From the NCBI GenBank assembly GCA_018340375.1, contig JAFFJZ010000048.1, forward strand, positions 1,178,001-1,242,000: a DNA stretch of 64,000 nucleotides, read 5' to 3'. Each line of letters begins with the position of its first letter. Within the stretch, counting starts at the first letter, position 1. The position numbers were made by a program, and so were the translations under genes. Origin of the DNA: Gonatopus flavifemur (Eukaryota; Arthropoda; Insecta; Hymenoptera; Dryinidae). This document shows positions 1 through 12,665 of the stretch, piece after piece. A model generated the notes under the pieces. That model saw only the letters and a list, made by a program, of their open reading frames with translations. It was not told the DNA's origin and made no database searches.

Positions 1-9
1 AGACAGCTT

Positions 10-62
10 GATACCATGATGCAAACATTTCTTGGCGTGCATGTCACCATTATGGTAGCATT
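10..62. repeat. Dispersed repeat fragment
   Basis: About 50 bases here recur almost unchanged at 30,667-30,718 (shared core ATGATGCAAACATT and GGCGTGCATGTCACCATTAT). This is a piece of an unclassified dispersed repeat cut by the window edge and by the neighbouring mariner. Confidence 0.6.
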
Positions 63-89
63 ATTGAAACATTTTTCTATCTGGACCTA

Positions 90-1380
90 CAGGTTGGTTG
101 AAAAGTTTCTACGCTCGAAATGAAAGAATACTGTTTTTGTTACGAAATATATTTTTTTATTCAATATAATCTCCTAGAAGCTCAATACACTTGTTCCAAT
201 GATCTTCTAATAATTTTATCCCATCCTTATAATGGTTTTCCGGAAGCTCTGCAAAATATCCGTCTACGGCTGCTATGGCCTCTTCATTCGACGAAAAATG
301 CTTTCCATGGAGGAATTGTTTGAGATTTCTGAAGAGATAGTAGTCGCTAGGAGCCAAATCTGGCGAATACGGTGGACGTTCAAGCAATTCGTACTTGAGT
401 TCTTTGAATTTAGCCATCGTCCAAACACTTTTGTGAGCAGGCGCATTATCTTGATGAAAAATGATTTTTTTCTTCTCTAAACCAGGTCTTCTCTCACGAA
501 TTTTTTCATCCAGCTGATCCAAAAGGCTGCAGTAATATTCGGAGTTGATTGTTTTACATTCCTGAAGATAATCAATGAACAAAATTCCTTTTGCATCCCA
601 AAAAACTGATGCCATAACCTTCTTTGGTAATCGTTGTGACTTCACCTGCTTTGGAGCTGAACAACCAGCTTCAGTCCACTGTAAACGTTCTTGTTTCAAT
701 TTAGGATCATGGTGGTAGATCCAAGTCTCATTCATAGTTATGAAACGACGCAAGAAGTCGGTTTTATTCTGCTTAAAACGCTCCAAATTACGCTGAGAAA
801 TTTGTTTTCGATCCAGTTTTTGTTGAATTGTTAACGTGTGCGGCACTAACTTTCCAAACAGTTTTTTCATACGTAATTCTTCATGTAAAATATGGAGTAC
901 TCGTTCGTCTGAGATGCCTATGGCATTAGCAATTTCACGCTTAGTCAAACTTGGATCTTCACTAACCATATTATGTACATGCTCAATGATTTCTGCTGTG
1001 GTTGCAGTTTTTGGTCGTCCTTCGCGTGGATCGTCTTCAAGGCTAGTACGACCACGTTTAAATTCACCAGCCCAAAATTCAACGGTGCGTTTTGAAGGTG
1101 AGGACTCCTTATACACTTCTAACAATTGTTCATAAATTTCCTTTGCTTTTAAACCCTTCAAAACAAAGAATCTAATGACTGCACGATATTCAATTTTTTC
1201 CATATTGAGAAAAATCAATGACACGTCAACTTCAAATGGCTTGTAAACAAAGAATGAATTGACAGAATGACTTGTAACTCTGCATCTGTTCTCAGGACAG
1301 ATATACCAACTTGAGAAAAAAAAAGTTTTGAGCTAGCAGTGCTATCTCTTGGTGAGCGCAGGAACTTTCCAACCAACCTG
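90..1380 (-). mobile_element. mariner element 1, complete with terminal repeats
   Basis: The element runs between inverted ends starting CAGGTTGGTTG (left, at 90) and its complement ending at 1,380. It is flanked by TA at 88-89 and 1,381-1,382, the target duplication expected of Tc1/mariner. The length of 1,291 bp is typical. It carries one long transposase frame on the minus strand. Confidence 0.95.
157..1203 (-). CDS. mariner transposase, frame open but catalytic D changed to N
   Basis: This is a DDE-type cut-and-paste transposase of about 348 residues, the usual mariner length. Seven more codons are open upstream, to an ATG at 1,224. I chose the start at 1,203 because it gives the family's MEK opening. 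An N-terminal helix-turn-helix region is followed by the catalytic domain. The second and third catalytic aspartates are present, in HQDNAPAH and SPDLAPSDYYLF, with 34 residues between them (D34D). The first catalytic position, normally D in the T-x-DETW motif, reads ITMNETW: the codon at 730-732 is AAT (Asn). The frame has no stops, so this is a recently arrived copy that should be unable to cleave DNA. The family call is secure. Inactivity is inferred from known mariner biochemistry. Confidence 0.92.
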   Translation of the reverse strand: MEKIEYRAVIRFFVLKGLKAKEIYEQLLEVYKESSPSKRTVEFWAGEFKRGRTSLEDDPREGRPKTATTAEIIEHVHNMVSEDPSLTKREIANAIGISDERVLHILHEELRMKKLFGKLVPHTLTIQQKLDRKQISQRNLERFKQNKTDFLRRFITMNETWIYHHDPKLKQERLQWTEAGCSAPKQVKSQRLPKKVMASVFWDAKGILFIDYLQECKTINSEYYCSLLDQLDEKIRERRPGLEKKKIIFHQDNAPAHKSVWTMAKFKELKYELLERPPYSPDLAPSDYYLFRNLKQFLHGKHFSSNEEAIAAVDGYFAELPENHYKDGIKLLEDHWNKCIELLGDYIE

Positions 1381-1409
1381 TATTACATACGTGCGACTGT
1401 CGCATGTGA

Positions 1410-3688
1410 CAATTGAGCCCACGGAAAGCATAACCGACGATGCGTTCGAGAAGCGGTAAAAGTATTGTCCAAACCGCCACGTGAAGGTTCGAAAAAAAAA
1501 AATTGGAATTTTGAAAATCTAAAAATACTGGGTGATAGGACTTAAAAAATCAATCTGAGTCTCCGTTCACAATTTTTTTTCTATGGTCGATAGTTTTCAA
1601 GAAAAAAAATAAAAAGCACTTATTTTTTTAAATCGAAAATCAATGTTTTTCAACATTAAACGCGTCGTAACTCGGCCATTTTTTCATGTATCGTAATAAA
1701 TCTTGCGTAATCCGATTCGTAAGACTTTCCCGATGACGTACATATTGGAAAAATTTGTGAAAGTTGATAAAAAATTATAAATTTTTTAATCCGAAGTGAA
1801 AACCATGTTTTTCATGCTTTGCGTTGAAAAAGTGTCGGGGGAAGTATGAGCTACGAAAAACTTCCAGCGACAAAGTTGTTCGTTAGTGTATGGAGAAACT
1901 TTGTGGAAATTTTTAGATCGATTGAACTATTAGTTTTGAAAATACAGCGATTTTAATATGAACGCGCAACGAGAATTTTTCATCATTTCGCGTCGTGTTA
2001 CCGGCTAAATATTGGAGTCCATAGGAAAGATTGTATTCATTTGATTTTTCAATGCGTGTTTATGTTTCTTGAGTTAGGGTATCCAAATATTGAACTATTT
2101 TGGCAAGATTCGTTATTTGTTTTCTTTACAAATAAATTCATTGTTTATAATGTTTTTATGGATAAACCATTCACGTTGAAGAAAAATTGTCCTTCGAACA
2201 AGAGAGGTTCCTTTATTCTATGAAACAAAAAACTTTGTACAGATTATTTTTTACAGAATAAGAAAAATTTTGTTGAAATGATTTTTTCATAAAACCAATA
2301 TTTTGAATATGAAATCGTTTCAAAGAATTAAAATTTATGATTACTCAGCCAAAACCGCTCGAAACTCCTTGAAAATTTGCATACATATTCTGTATGCACT
2401 GAAAAAGTCATTGGGTTGGTGATAACGATGGGAATATTGAGTATATTATTCAATCATGTTTAATAATAAATTTATACTAACCAAAATCGTGCTGTGACAA
2501 TTTTGTTGCGTATCCATTCCGTGTGATACTGCTCCCAGACACGGAGCTAACGCTTTGTTCAATATCTTTTACATTTTTTACAGAATAATTTCAAGTTTCG
2601 TACAAAACCTCTTCAAAGATGAAGGAACAAATTCGCCGCTTAAAATTTTGTGAACTTGCAAGTTCCCTCGATACTTTTTCTCCATGAAATGGCACATCAC
2701 GATTTTGATTAGTATAAATTTATTATCAAACATGATTGAATAATATACTCAATATTCCCATCGTTATCACCAACCCAATGACTTTTTCAATGCATACAGA
2801 ATATGTATGCAAATTTTCAAGGAGTTTCGAGCGGTTTTGGCTGAGTAATCGTAAATTTTATTTATTTGAAACGATTTCATATTCCAAATATTGGTTTTAT
2901 GGAAAAATTATTTCAACAAAACTTTTCTTATTCCGTAAAAAATAATCTGTACAAAGTTTTTTGTTTCATAGAATAAAGGAACCTCTCTTGTTCGAAGGAC
3001 AATTTTTCTTCAACGTGAATGGTTTATCCATAAAAACATGGTAAACAATGAATTTATTTGTAAAGAAAACAAACAACGAATCTTGCCAAAATAGTTCAAT
3101 ATTTGGATTCCCTAACTCAAAAAACGTAAACACGCATTGAAAAATCAAATGAATACAATCTTTCCTGTGGACTCCAATATTCAGCCGGTAACACGACGCG
3201 AAATGATGAAAAATTCTCGTTGCGCGTTCATATTAAAATCGCTGTATTTTCAAAACTAATAGTTCAATCGATCTAAAAATTTCCACAAAGTTCCTCCATA
3301 CAATAACGAACAACTTTGTCGTTGGAAGCTTTTCGTAGCTCATACTTCCCCCGACATTTTTTCAACAGGAAACGTCATCGGGAAAGTCTGACAAATCGGA
3401 TTACCCAAGATTTATTACGATACATGAAAAAATGGCCGAGTTACGACGAGTCTAATGTTGAAAAACATTGATTTTCGATTTAAAAAAATAGGTGCTTTTT
3501 ATTTTTTTTCTTGAAAACTATCGACCATAGAAAAAAATTGTAAACGGAGACTCAGATTGATTTTTCAAGCCCTATCGCCCAGTATTTTTAGATTTTTTTT
3601 TCTAACCTTCACGTGGCGGCTTGGACAATACTTTTACCGCTTTTCGAACGCATCGTCGGTTATGCTTTCCGTGGGTTCGATTGCAATC
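1410..3688. mobile_element. Large foldback (inverted-repeat) element
   Basis: Two arms of about 1.0-1.1 kb (roughly 1,410-2,497 and 2,693-3,688) are near-perfect reverse complements around a loop of about 195 bases. The outer ends are CCCACGGAAAGC at about 1,419 and GCTTTCCGTGGG at about 3,678, with homology extending a few bases further out to CAAT(T/C)GA. Matching 60-codon frames at 2,041-2,223 (+) and 2,966-3,148 (-) simply reflect the two arms. No protein domain and no clear target duplication were seen. A diverged relative of one arm lies at about 35,281-35,753. Confidence 0.85.
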
Positions 3689-5442
3689 CAAATCATCAAC
3701 TAACCGATTAGATCCGATTGAGATACTGTATGCCGCCCCATAAATTTGCTGATGGATTCCAATTCAACCCCGTCTAAATCAATCGGCCACGTGCACATTG
3801 GAACTCTCCCTTGAATCGGCGAAACGCTGAATGAATTCCATTGAGATGGCGGTGTCAATATCACTGCCCGTCCGATCCAAAACCGTGTAACAACCCGTGT
3901 TCATCCTCATCAGCTCCATTCGTAATCGCACCGATTCAGTACGTGATATCTTACTATCAACATGCAGATACCATCTCATTGAATAAATCATTGAATATCT
4001 GAATCGTCCCCTGATTCAGTATCATCAAAGCTTTTCATTCTCATACATATTGGTGCTCATTCAATACAGTCATTCATACCCGCTTCATTTCTTATTCAAC
4101 AAGAAGAAAGCTCATACCAGTCATCTGATTAGATTCAATCGGCATTTTACTTGCACAATGGTCTAATTCAATCCGATTGGTCGATTCAACAATCGGATTC
4201 GGTCAGAATCAATCGTTTCTTTTAACCAGGGAAATGTGTATGTTCTCTGAAGTATCCATAGCACCGACGTTGCCACGTGTGGATCGCAAAATTCAATGTG
4301 CACCAACTCATCCCAATTGATTCCCATATCATCCAAGAATTATAAAGAATTCTTTGGGAATGCATTAGATTATTACAGACTTCCTTTTGACTTCTTGTTG
4401 TAAACGATTTTTTTTCAGAACTATAAACCATGTCAATGTCATTCTGTACATAGCATTCTTTGCCCTGTGCACAAAGACCAATAGGAACCGACAGGCCAAA
4501 TCCTATATCCTATCGGAATCAATGATATACTATCGGTTTCTATGGTGGTTAGTGTCACGAAATTTAATGGTTTCTATAAGATTCTATGAGGAATCTGATG
4601 TTCTGTGGGTTTCTATCGGTATGATCTACACCCTGATAAATACTGACAGGAATAAAATATTCTATCGGTTTCTATGGTGGATGGGGATTTATGGGAATCT
4701 ATCTATAAAGATATTTTCAGAAATGATTGAGAACAATGCGAGAAGTTTGTGGAACACGAGAAGATATCTTTTAGAACTCTTACAATGTTCTTACTTCTAA
4801 AAGATATCTTCAAGAACGTTCTAAGAAATCTCTTAGAAGTTTCTAAAAGATACCTTTTCAGATTCCGTTACCAATGCATTACAGGAGAAGGAGGGGTACT
4901 GGAATTGTGCTAATTTTACATTAAGTAATTTATGGATAGCCTCTTGCCAAATTTCATAGAATCTTCCACAATGTTCTAATTGAAGTCAATTTGATAATTT
5001 TTCATTAGATATGGTTATACTGAGAAAACACCAGGTTTGCCTCCACCCTGTGGGAGTCTGGATACGGCGAATTGCACCGCGCGGTTGAGTCAACTGAATA
5101 CCGATGGAAATGACTGAGCGGGGATTGGCGCTGACCACGCTATTTGCACGCTGTTTTCACTTTTGTGTACTTCAGTTTCCCGCTGAAAGCACGTTCTTTC
5201 TTCATCAGGGTCTTTTAATTCCGTACTTGAAATCCCTATTTCAGTAGCCGCATTTTCTAAACCGCTAAATAAGAATTGTCAACGGTTCCCCTTTATACTG
5301 ATGACACACGTTAATTATTTGACCGTTTGGGAAATAATCAATTTCCACAGCAGAGCGTATTTTAATCCTTCGAATTTCATAATTTTTTTGTAAAATTAAT
5401 TTAAAATCTCTCACGTCACATTGGGCAGCATCAACCATCGTG
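3689..5442. other. Gene-free stretch rich in degenerate repeats
   Basis: No convincing coding region. Positions 3,690-4,225 are made of degenerate GATTCAAT/CGGATT units and end in a TTTTAACCAGGG sequence that looks like one end of a CCCTGGTTAAAA element whose partner I could not find. Positions 4,440-4,720 repeat CTATCGGTTTCTATG-like phrases, and 4,740-4,860 repeat AAAGATATCTT phrases also seen at 23.6 kb. Positions 5,020-5,230 are more GC-rich without a recognisable feature. Confidence 0.5.
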
Positions 5443-5592
5443 CACTGTAAAAAGAAAGTCTTAATCTGTTTGCATCTTAATTTCAGACAATGCTTTTTCC
5501 ATTGTGTCGGTGATTGTTTTTTCAGCTTAATTTGTTCGCATCATAGATTCAGCCATGAAATGAGCTGAATTTAAGACTTTCTTTTTACAGTG
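5443..5592. mobile_element. 150-bp MITE, CACTGTAAAAAGAAAG family, copy 1
   Basis: Inverted ends CACTGTAAAAAGAAAGTCTTAA and its complement bound a 150-bp palindromic sequence. A second copy of the same length, in the opposite orientation, lies at 58,998-59,147. The flanks are TG on both sides. Confidence 0.85.
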
Positions 5593-6432
5593 TGAAAGGC
5601 GGATTTCTAGAATTCTCAATCATCTGAATGTACTCTTCGGATGTTTCAATGGTTTCTTGCATTTTTTTCTGACCGTATCCACCAGAGTTGAATGCCCACA
5701 GACAGGATAGAGGTGTTTGATAAAAACCTCAAATTTTTGAGAGAACATTGACAACAAAAGAACTATCATATAATTTCTATTTTGACCTCCTGCAGCATCA
5801 AAATATAAGAACATTCCGTTCTACCCTTTTTTGCAATTTCAAGCGAAAGGGATGGTATAAAAAATTCTTGAAAAGAGTTCTTGAAGAATTCTATTCTTGT
5901 TCTTGAAAAAGAATTCTTCGTGTGTTATCAGAGTTGCGCCTCTGAACGTAGATCAGCCTGAAACTCCGTTGGAGCGAACTTTTCGGTTCATAAACGTTCT
6001 ACAAAGTTTAAATGAACATTGGAATGTCTACTCGAGAATTGTTTCGAGAAAGGTTTATAAAACGTACGCCTACGTTTACGAATTGTAAAGCTTCTCCGAA
6101 GATTCATTCGAGTTCCAGTTGAGTATGTTTCAGAGTGGATTATAATTATAATTACAATTTCCTCTATCGTTCATTCTTTCGTGAAAAAACATGACTGCAA
6201 AAAACTTATATTAGAATCTTAGAATCTTTGGTAAATCTTAAATGAAATTTCTGTGAACCTTCCTTGAAATCAATCTCAAGCGGACATTAGTAACATTCAT
6301 CAAATCTTCGTCCAATGTTTATGAATCTAAACTTGAGCTCCAACGGAGCTTCAGTTTGATCTACATTGATCTATTCTGAACGTTCGTCGGAGTTTCATGC
6401 TCTCATCGGGTATACCTATAAATTTACAGTTC
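5593..6432. repeat. Gene-free stretch with a diverged palindrome
   Basis: No gene seen. Around 5,930-6,400 there is a degraded inverted repeat (GATCAGCCTGAAACTCCG near 5,950 against its complement near 6,345), so this is probably an old foldback. Confidence 0.45.
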
Positions 6433-6747
6433 TAGAGCCAGGGTTCCCACAAAATTTTCAAACTGAGTTTCCCTGACTTTTTCAGCAATTTCCCTGACTT
6501 TCCATGACCATTTGATTTGTGAAAATAGGCAACATGCAAATCATGGAAGGTGATACAATGCCTGCGTAGTAACTCACACGGCACAAATCTTCTGACGACA
6601 TCCTCAGGAAATCTTGGGGATGTTGCAGTACGCCTAGGATATCCTCAGGATTTCGCCAGGAGATTTTTGTTGTATAGGAAGAGGTAAATAATACATAAAC
6701 ATAGTCGATTGCCTGTAATGAACCAAACTACGAAATTCCGAAATTAA

Positions 6748-7635
6748 TTACGAAATTAAAACTGCACATATAACCATCAAATATAGTGTCAGATCAAAAA
6801 GAAAAAAAAATGGAAGACATGTACTCAAACTGTTTTTATAAGGATTTGGTATATTTGCAGTCACAAATAAATGATTCAACAAAAACTTCAACTTGAAACT
6901 TTGAAACTTTCTCTTATAGAAAATCAAGAGAACAGAATTTTTTTTATTGTAGAGAAACATAAAAGAATACATTCAAAAATTGATTCACATATGAAATATG
7001 AATAATGAAACAAACTTCACTTTTTATTTCAGAACTGAACTCAAAAATTAATATCACATATTTTAGCAAGAATAATTATTGTACAATACGTTTAGTTGGA
7101 ACAAAAATAAATTATCAATCTGATGTTAAATGAGTGAAAGTATGAATAAAACTGTCTCAGTAGAGCATAATGTATAATTATGAACATATGTTCCATGTTC
7201 ATGTTCTAAAGTAAAATGCACCAAATTCAATACAAATTCTCCTCTTAAAAGAAAGCCATAGAATTACAGTACATATACAACAAAAATAAACGTCTCCTCA
7301 AATAAAATTAATATAAAAACAATGAACAGGTAAAAACATTCAACGAACGTAATAACGAATAACGAACGTAACCCGTCTTCAAGTACTTTGAGACCAGAGC
7401 AGGATTACCTCCTATACAGCATACCAGTTCAAAAAGAGTTCATTAAGAGTTCAAATGGGATTCAAAGAATTCATTATGAACTCTCAAGAATTCTTTTTGA
7501 ACTTCTGTGCTGTGTGGGGTGATTGATCCTGAATTTGTTTTATCTAAAGATCAATCTAATTAAGTGAATATTAGTGACGTAAAATCGTTGGAACGATCTA
7601 TTTGTTTCCTAGGGAAAAAATCAATCATGAAACAC
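6748..7635. other. Non-coding interior of the outer element
   Basis: AT-rich sequence without a recognisable gene. At about 7,411-7,518 there is a small MITE-like palindrome (CCTATACAGCA near 7,413 and GTGCTGTGTGGGG near 7,507) of the CCC-x-ACAGCAC kind. Confidence 0.4.
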
Positions 7636-8520
7636 CCCTGCACAGTGGGCCGAAATCCACAAAAAGTGCTCAAAACTATAAGGCGTTGTCTGATTCATGC
7701 ATTGTTCTGGACTAAGGGGTTTTGGGGATCGCTGATTACGAATCTGTAGTCAGATTTTCCGAATTCAAGATGGAAAATTCAATATGACGGACATAAATGT
7801 CAAAATGATTTCGATTTGCCTGAGACCCGTTTCCGGACAGTTTTTGGAAGCCGCCGAATACGAATCTGGATTCAGATTTTCCTTCAAAATCTTTAGCTGA
7901 ATTATATATGATGCCAATGATACATTAGTTTTAATCTTTCAATTTACTTACGTGTTTTACCGCGTGAAGATTGTAAATTGGACTTTGAAAACACTTTTTT
8001 TCATTTTTAAAATTTATTTATTCATTCTTTTTTTATTTTCTTTTTTAATATTTTTCTCAAGGTTTTTTATTCTTCATTTCTTGTATTGTTTCACACAAAT
8101 TTTTCTTCATATTCAATGTTCGAATGTTCCTTGGCCAACTGTATCTGCGGATCTTGTAGAAGTGCAAGGACTTCTGGCGAAAAAGATTTATTCTTTTTTT
8201 GGGGCAATCTCCGTAAAGAGGAGATCCACGGATCTGATGATATCAGTAGCATGTGTAAAAGGTCTAGATTGGTTAAAAGTCTTGAAGATTTTCTTGTATT
8301 ATGTTCTTTATAATATTTGCAATCTTTGCTACAAGCCTCTTGGGCTTCCTCAAATAATTCACCAATTGGTAAGTCAGCATGTTGTATGATATCAGACCCA
8401 TGAACAAGCACCTTATGGACTGATGCTGACATAGGATACCAATTATACTTATGAACATACAGTTCAACCGTATCATGTGCATACTTAGCAAAGGCCTCGA
8501 CATTGACAGCAAAACCACTA

Positions 8521-8786
8521 CACGGAGAAAAAGGTATCTTAAAAAGTACCATAATTTATGGATTTTCTGCGCTGGTCTGACCGAGTCTAAATATTTACCT
8601 GAAAAAACCTCTAAAAGTACCATAATGTCTTGGACTTTTATACGGAAGGTACCATACTTATTTCAAAAAGTCCAAGAAATTATGGTACTTTTAAAGATTC
8701 ATGCAAGTGAATATTCCGACTCGGGTCAGACCAGCGCTGAAAATCCATAAATTATGGTATTTTTCAAGATATCTGTTTTCTCAGTG
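8521..8786. mobile_element. MITE with CACGGAGAAAA ends inside the transposase gene
   Basis: This 266-bp palindromic element starts CACGGAGAAAA and ends TTTTCTCAGTG. It is flanked by TA (8,519-8,520 and 8,787-8,788). It interrupts the transposase between the ILQTIS and GFAVNVE segments. Confidence 0.9.
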
Positions 8787-9818
8787 TAGAGATTGTTTGC
8801 AATATTACGCGGAATCTTTTAATAACTTCCAAATCTATCCCTGTGATTTCAGATGATGTGGACGCGTGTTCGAAAAATTGCCGGGCAGTATTGCCATCAT
8901 TGGTAGTTCCACTTCCTCCAGGTATAGGCATATCAATGAGCAATCCCATTTCACTCCTGAATCTATTTTGTATAATTTTTTTTCTTTGGGAGGATAAATC
9001 CTGGTCTGTTACACTTCGAATCTGCCACTTTTGAATGGGTAAACGATAAGAAATGTGCAAGAGCAATTCAAAAAACCTTATCCAAGCATGGAGAGAAGAT
9101 AATCCGAATTGAAGATTGCATTGATCGACTGTTCTTGTAGAGACTACTTCAATATTATTCATTTTTTTGGGCCTAGCACCACAAATATTACAAGTTTGCG
9201 CAGATGCGGTTGATGTGATCGCGTTGCAAACTTTTCCGTCTATCATAGTCAGTGCCATTTTATGAGTAACACATCACCCACAGGACATGATACTTTGGAA
9301 GGCACGAGATTCTTGATCTAATTCTCTATGTATTGTTTCTCTTCTTTACTCACTTCAGTTGTTTCCTTTATCAATTGTATCCTTATTGGGCGACAGAATC
9401 TCGTTGACAATGGACGTGGATTTTTCCAAATTATTTTCTTCGTCAAGTCAGACTGCAAGACATTCAGTTCCAAAGGAACGAAAGAAGTTACAAATAGATT
9501 ACTATCACTGAACATGCTTCCGGAGCTATTGGGTTTCTGTTTGTATCGAGAATGACCCGAACTCCCATCAAATCCCCATTTTGACAACAGCGTCAGTTTA
9601 TCTAATTGCTCAATTGACAGCATACCAGTAACAGATTCACTAACCTTCGCTATACTAGTTGCAGTATGATCGAGGAGAGCTTGTAATTTTACTTCTGCGA
9701 TACTATCTAGTCTTAGCATCCAATATCTTGTGATAAGAAGGATACAAATCCACACCTCTTTCTATCGCACCATGTCGCATATTCAGATATTCATTCTTCG
9801 TTGTTTTATTCTCTACAA

Positions 9819-12382
9819 CCCGACTGGAAATTGTCATCAGGTTAACCCAACATATGATGAGGACCTGACAAGGTCATCCGAAATAAGGAATACCCGTTAC
9901 GGTCCTGATCGGGATTAGGTGTGGATGACTCACGTATGGATGACCTCATTTGGTCCTAGTCAGGATTTCCTCAAATTATCCTGAAAAGGTCGAAGTAGGT
10001 TTTCCTCGCTGTATCCGCATCAGGACCTCGTTCGGTTATCCTAAGATCATGGACATAGTTTGATAAACTGAATACAAGAATGTACAGACTTGATTTCAGA
10101 TTGTACACTCTTTGATTAAACAAATTTTCCTTCAATAAGAAGAACATGTTTGAACGATTTTCAACTGTGCCTGTTTTTAAATTCAATCCCTTCATTCCGA
10201 ACACATTACCTACTTCTGAAAACTGTTGAACAATTTGTTCAATCTATTCTCAATGTGAATTGAAAACTAACTATTTGGGTTTTAATTAGGCGGAACTTAT
10301 GAAAATTTCACAAGATTTTCCACGTTATGCATACAGCGAAAAAAACTTAGCAAACGTTCAACCATCACCAGCGAAATAAGTATTTCATTAACTTATCACA
10401 ATTCTCATAAGGTTGATTTATTCACTATTCAGCATCATTTTTCTTTCCTACACATCACATCATCTGAGTATTATTCAAAGAGTATATATGAACTGAATGA
10501 ATATGTGTTTCGTCATAATCAAATATAAGTTTCGAACAAGTACTCTTCTTTCGTTATTTCTTGATTAATACGCATAAAAAAATCTGTTATTGAGTGCAAA
10601 ATGAATTATTGAATCAGTTATCACTGCTGTAATATGTAAAAAATCATAAGTTGCTGATGCGGTGACAATTAATTCTATTCAAATATACGATAATATCAAC
10701 AACGACAATATCTATATCAATATTAATTCACATCAGTATTTCTCGGAAAAAACTCAGAAATCCCAATCATTTTGTAATAATAAAGGTCATGAAGAACTCA
10801 TTCGATCAAAAATATTTCAAGCGAATGTTCAAAATGAAATGCAAAAAACTTGAATTATTCACTTTCAGCTCGACGGATGGTTTTACTTTTCAAATTAAAG
10901 AGTACTCTTGAAGTTGAAATTTGTTAATTTCAGAAAAAAGCCTCATTTTCTGAGCTGAATTTGTTGTTAGGGTGATGATAAACTTGTAAGAAGAGTTTGA
11001 AAGTTGAGTGGAATCTATATTGATCAGGAAAGTCCAAATCGTGTGGCAAAAGTTAGAAAATCTGTCAACTTAGCTCACGGCGCATGGGCTTTTCTTCACT
11101 AAACCAAATGCTGGCAGGAGAAATTCATCAAAATATAGTGGATTCAAAGTGATGTGAAGTAAGAGAGGACCGAAATATTCATTAGATTTTATTCGTTCTC
11201 GTAAACGTTCTAAAAAATAAGAAAAGACTATAGAAGATCCAAAGTGTCGTCTTCCCATATTTTTGTTCCAATAATGTTGTGTCATGTTGCTACAAATAAA
11301 TGTTATTATATTTATGAAACAGGTTCAATACACATGTTTTCTCAACCTAACGCTAGTTACTGGTGAAAAGATACGAAAATGCACACTCAAAAATGCAAAT
11401 CATTGAAACAAAAATATTGAGAGACGATACATTGAGTCATACATAGCCTTACCATATTTATCAACATTTTTATAATAACTAATAAAATTCAATGCATGTA
11501 TCTGTCCTCTCTTACTTCACATCACTTTGAATTCACTATATTTTGATGAATTTCTCCTGCCAGCATTTGGTTTAGTAAAGAAAAGCTGATAGAATACCCA
11601 TGCGCTGTCAGCTAAGTTGACAGATTTTCTAACTTTTGCCACACGATTTGGACTTTCCTGATCAATATAGATTCCACTCAACTTTCAAACTCTTCCTACA
11701 AGTTCATCATCACCCTAACAACAAATTCAACTCAGAAGATAAGGCTTTTTTCTCAAATTTGAAAATTTCAACTCCAAGAGTGCTCTTCAATTCGAAAAAT
11801 AAAACCATCCGACGAGTTGCAAGTGAATAATTCAAGTTTTTTGTTATTCATTTTGAACATTCTTTTGACATATTTTTGATCAAATGAGTTCTTCATGACT
11901 CATATTTCTTACAAAATCAATATGATCTCTGAGTTTTTGCCTAGAAGTGCTGATGTAAGTATTTGAAGAAAATTCATTTTCACTGCATCAACAAATTACG
12001 ATTTTTTGACACGTTACAACAGCTATGACTGATTTACTTAATCATTTTGCACTTACTCACAGACTTTTTGATACACATTATTCAAGAAATAACCACCACA
12101 CATTTCACAAAAATAATTCATCCATTTGTTGATCACATAAATTTAACCTCACATCTGTCAACCGAACTGCAATTTTCACACAGGCTCATAGATTAGTTTT
12201 GATTTATTTTTGAGGTTTTAGTAAGGAATTCCTCACAAAATTCTAATTAGTCTTTCCTGATGGGGTCCTCATAATAGTGCAGCGTGACATGACTTGTTAG
12301 GTCCTGATGAGGTTGCCTTACCAGGACCTGATCTGGATCAAGGTTTACCTGATCTGGTCCATGGGGTAAATTTCTAGTCGGG
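9819..12382. mobile_element. 2.6-kb foldback element, CCCGACTAGAAATT ends
   Basis: The ends CCCGACTGGAAATT (9,819) and AATTTCTAGTCGGG (ending 12,382) are flanked by AA on both sides (9,817-9,818; 12,383-12,384). Long diverged inverted arms (best at about 10,600-11,185 against 11,505-12,020) surround a loop of about 320 bases. Near the outer ends the phrase AGGTCCTGAT or its complement repeats many times. Removing the element and one AA joins the transposase segments ...ALALI and VENKTT... in one frame, which fixes both the boundaries and the 2-bp duplication. It has no coding capacity. Confidence 0.9.
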
Positions 12383-12449
12383 AATCAGAGCTAAGGCTTC
12401 ATCGTCAGTGTAAGAAGTTATGTTTTTAACATTCTCCCAGAAAACAAAG

Positions 12450-12665
12450 TGGTTCGATGATTGTACAATCATGTACACTTCGAAGTCGTTCACGATTTTA
12501 CAATTAACTATATGATAAGTTAACACATTATTGACCAATGATGCATGCATTGAAGACTATCGCAACTGCTGTGCATCAATGATTGTACAATAATTAATAG
12601 TATTCACGCATTAGCCATTCTGATAGTACAACCATTGGTCAATTGTTCATGCATCATCGTGTCCA
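12450..12665. repeat. Inserted palindromic tract in the transposase N-terminal region
   Basis: This interval separates two coding pieces and contains mirror phrases (TTGACCAATGATGCATGCATT and its approximate complement at 12,634-12,656, plus GATTGTACAATCATG). It is probably a small insertion, but I could not define its ends. Confidence 0.4.

Noticed and set aside
2041..3148. Pair of nearly identical 60-codon frames on opposite strands
   Set aside because: They are the same sequence in the two arms of a foldback, not evidence of a conserved peptide gene.
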